In this document: piece by piece, positions 61,930 through 64,000 of the stretch
Layout: every line of letters starts with the position of its first letter
How positions within the stretch are numbered: position 1 is the stretch's first letter
Source of the DNA: Cristatella mucedo
Lineage: Eukaryota > Bryozoa > Phylactolaemata > Cristatellidae
Length of the DNA stretch: 64,000 bases
Direction of reading: 5' to 3'
Assembly (NCBI GenBank): GCA_009760855.2
Contig: WPIO01000058.1
Location: 1,852,001-1,916,000, forward strand
The notes under the pieces: model-generated
The model's input: only the letters and a program-made list of their open reading frames with translations
Database searches by the model: none
What the model was told of the DNA's origin: nothing
Made by a program: the position numbers and the translations under genes

Positions 61930-64000
61930 TCAAGCACACCGGTTCGACAAATTACCTCAATCCACTGAAATCCACTTTAATTAGGCAAACATCGACCAGA
62001 CATTAGCATCGCCGAGCTCTAATTTCGTGCAGATATTGTAGTACATGTTCGATTTTATCTATCCACCAAATTTCATGTCACTTCGAACAAGCGTACTTAT
62101 GCAAATGAGCTTTTGACGCCGGATGCCTGTACCACAATCCACCGAAATCCATTCTAGTTCCCGTCAAATTCTCTACAAATCAGCTACACACAGGTTCAAA
62201 AAGTTTGGAATATCAAACTATGCTGCATGTACAATGTACCCAGAAAATTTCGGGCGATTCTACTCACGAATTCTCACGAGGTCGACTGAAATAATATTGC
62301 AGTAGCCCAGGCCAATACCGCAATCGACTGCATTCCACTGTGCAACGAAAGAAATCCTGTTCGAAAAGCTCCTTTTTTGATTGCATATGACAGCACACTC
62401 TGCGACAACTGTACTTAAAAGATTTCATTTGCATTGGCACGGCCGTTCTCGTGCAATGTGCGGCAATCTACTGCAGTAGCCCGGGCCAGTACCACAATCT
62501 ACCGAATCCGCGGCATTAAAAATCGAAATAGATTGTGCCGGGCTCCAGTTTGTACTGCATATTAAAGTTCACCTTGCTGTGTGCACAACCACGTAAAATA
62601 AAAAAATTGTGCTTCCTCGCAATGGGCAGCAATCGCCTGAAATGACATGGAAAACTACAGCAATCCACTCTACTACGCAACAAATCATCCTCAAATCTCC
62701 ATCGCAAAGCTCTAATTGACATTGCATATAGGACTAGACTCAGTTCAAAGTTCATCCACTAAATTTCGCTCACTGTGCACATGCGTTCTTATGCAATGAA
62801 TTGCAATCAACTGCAACGGCCCGGTCCCATACCGCAATCCACCTCAATGTGCCACAATCCGCTGCAATCCACCACACAGCAACCAGAACGTGCGTACACT
62901 AGAAACTCTAATTATGATTGCACACTGCTCTACTCTTCGGTTATTGTGTACTCACATAACTTCACTGTAATAGCCTCCACCATTCTGCACTAATGCATTG
63001 CAATTGACTGCAACTGCCCGAGTCAGTATCGTGCAACACAACAAAACGACCAGAATAGATACACCTTACAATCTAATAGTGATTGTACGTTGTTCTGATC
63101 TTCGGTTATTGTGTAATCGATCAATTTCACTACAATTGCCTCGACCATTCGGCAGCAATCCACTGCAATTGACTGCAATTGACTGCAATGGCCGGGGGGG
63201 GGGCCAATACGGCAATCTCCAGCAATCTGATACAACATGCCCTGAAATCGGTTTTGCAATGCTCCAATATTGAATACATGTTACAAAGCACACAGTTTAA
63301 AGCTAATCGCATTATACATTATTTTAAGCAATTTCGCTCGTACAATATCGGGCAATGCATGGCAATCTATGGCAGCGGCTCGGCTCGAAGCAGCAATACA
63401 TTACAATCCGTGGCAAGTCGACCACATATTGGCTGCACGAAGTGCCATTTGTCATCGTATTTCACATTTCTTTGTGCTAAAAGTGAAATCATAGGACTTC
63501 CACGCCATTTAGCACATTAATTGTCAACACAATGCACGGTAATCGACAGCAATGGCAGGGACCAATACTTCTCTCCGTGACAAATCGACAAGAAATCGGC
63601 TCCACTAAGCTCCAATGCTCATTCCACGTAACATCTCACTGGCGCGAAATACTTTCAACCAGCTCTGACCGTTCAATCTTGGGCAATGCATGGCAATCGA
63701 CGGCAATGTCCCGGGCAAATACGGCAATCCATTATGATTCATCGTAAATTAGTGGAAAGTGACAGGGCCAAGATCAAATATTTCTAAGCTGTCACAGCTC
63801 ACTGTGTTTAGAGTGCAACTACATCATTTCAAACAATTGTGCACGTACAATCGCGAGCAATGAATGGCAATTGACGGCAATGGCCAGGGCCAATACCCCA
63901 ATTTGCAGTAAACTGACAAGAAATTGGCAGTGCCAAGCCCCAATTGTCATTATATATAACAGACCGCTGCACCCATTTGCTCATTAACTGCCAGCAATGT
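61930..64000. repeat. Degenerate satellite array, unit about 175 bp, open at window end
   Basis: At least ten diverged direct units. A marker block of the form CAATxGACxGCAATGGCCxGGGCCAATACxGCAATCC recurs near 62,310, 62,475, 62,808, 63,008, 63,182, 63,368, 63,545, 63,695 and 63,865, with weaker cases at 62,120 and 62,635. Spacing is about 150-200 bp. Each is followed by an AAATCGGC..CCAAGCTCCAATTG-type block and an AT-rich part. No coding frame is shared. The array runs off the right end. Confidence 0.85.

Noticed and set aside
62998-63747. Overlapping short ORFs on both strands in the last 2 kb
   Set aside because: They lie in the satellite array, differ from unit to unit and share no conserved frame.
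1-64000. CRISPR array, integron, operons or other prokaryotic systems
   Set aside because: Spliced genes, SINEs, LINEs and a hAT element make this eukaryotic nuclear DNA. No spaced short direct repeats with unique spacers were seen.

Overview
The window is nuclear DNA of a metazoan. It has spliced genes with GT/AG introns, tRNA-derived SINEs, CR1/L2-type LINEs, Ty3/gypsy-like LTR elements, a hAT transposon and microsatellites. The phylum cannot be fixed from this sequence; an invertebrate is my guess from the repeat mix. Most of the 64 kb is decayed transposable elements. I see no rRNA, no true tRNA gene and no CRISPR array.

The one clearly functional gene is a maintenance DNA (cytosine-5) methyltransferase, DNMT1, on the minus strand. 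I mapped 25 coding exons from 19,208 down to the stop codon at 8,722. Splice phases agree at every junction and there is no internal stop. They encode in order a CXXC-type zinc site, the RFTS domain, the CXXC zinc finger, an acidic linker, BAH1, BAH2, a short Lys-Gly linker, and the catalytic domain (motifs I, IV, VI, VIII, target recognition domain, X). A basic N-terminal exon at 20,211-20,418 is plausible.

The locus is rearranged. A decayed, internally deleted partial DNMT1 copy lies 5' of the gene at 22,730-24,020. A direct segmental duplication places 1-8,835 again at 32,739-38,295, including a second copy of the last DNMT1 exon. Part of this duplication (6,061-8,835 against 35,523-38,295) is almost identical, while its left part differs at roughly 9%. 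The two copies therefore flank the whole DNMT1 gene as direct repeats.

Layout: 1-8,700, gypsy pol remnant, an inserted LINE, SINE and duplicated sequence. 8,700-20,420, DNMT1. 20,420-32,700, DNMT1 pseudogene, LINE fragments, a 259-bp tandem duplication and a minus-strand LTR element. 32,700-38,300, second duplication copy. 38,300-43,700, a LINE split by a 2.7-kb hAT transposon with terminal inverted repeats and a perfect 8-bp target duplication. 43,700-46,900, mostly unassigned. 46,900-54,100, nested LINEs. 55,593-55,795, the last exon of a BtpA/SgcQ-family gene. 56,000-61,600, further LINEs and SINEs. 61,930 to the window end, a degenerate satellite with a repeat unit of about 175 bp.

Two LINE groups recur, here called LINE-A (ends in an ATTAC-type tail) and LINE-B (ends in an (ATT)n tail). 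Every RT, transposase and integrase reading frame seen is broken or carries a damaged catalytic motif.
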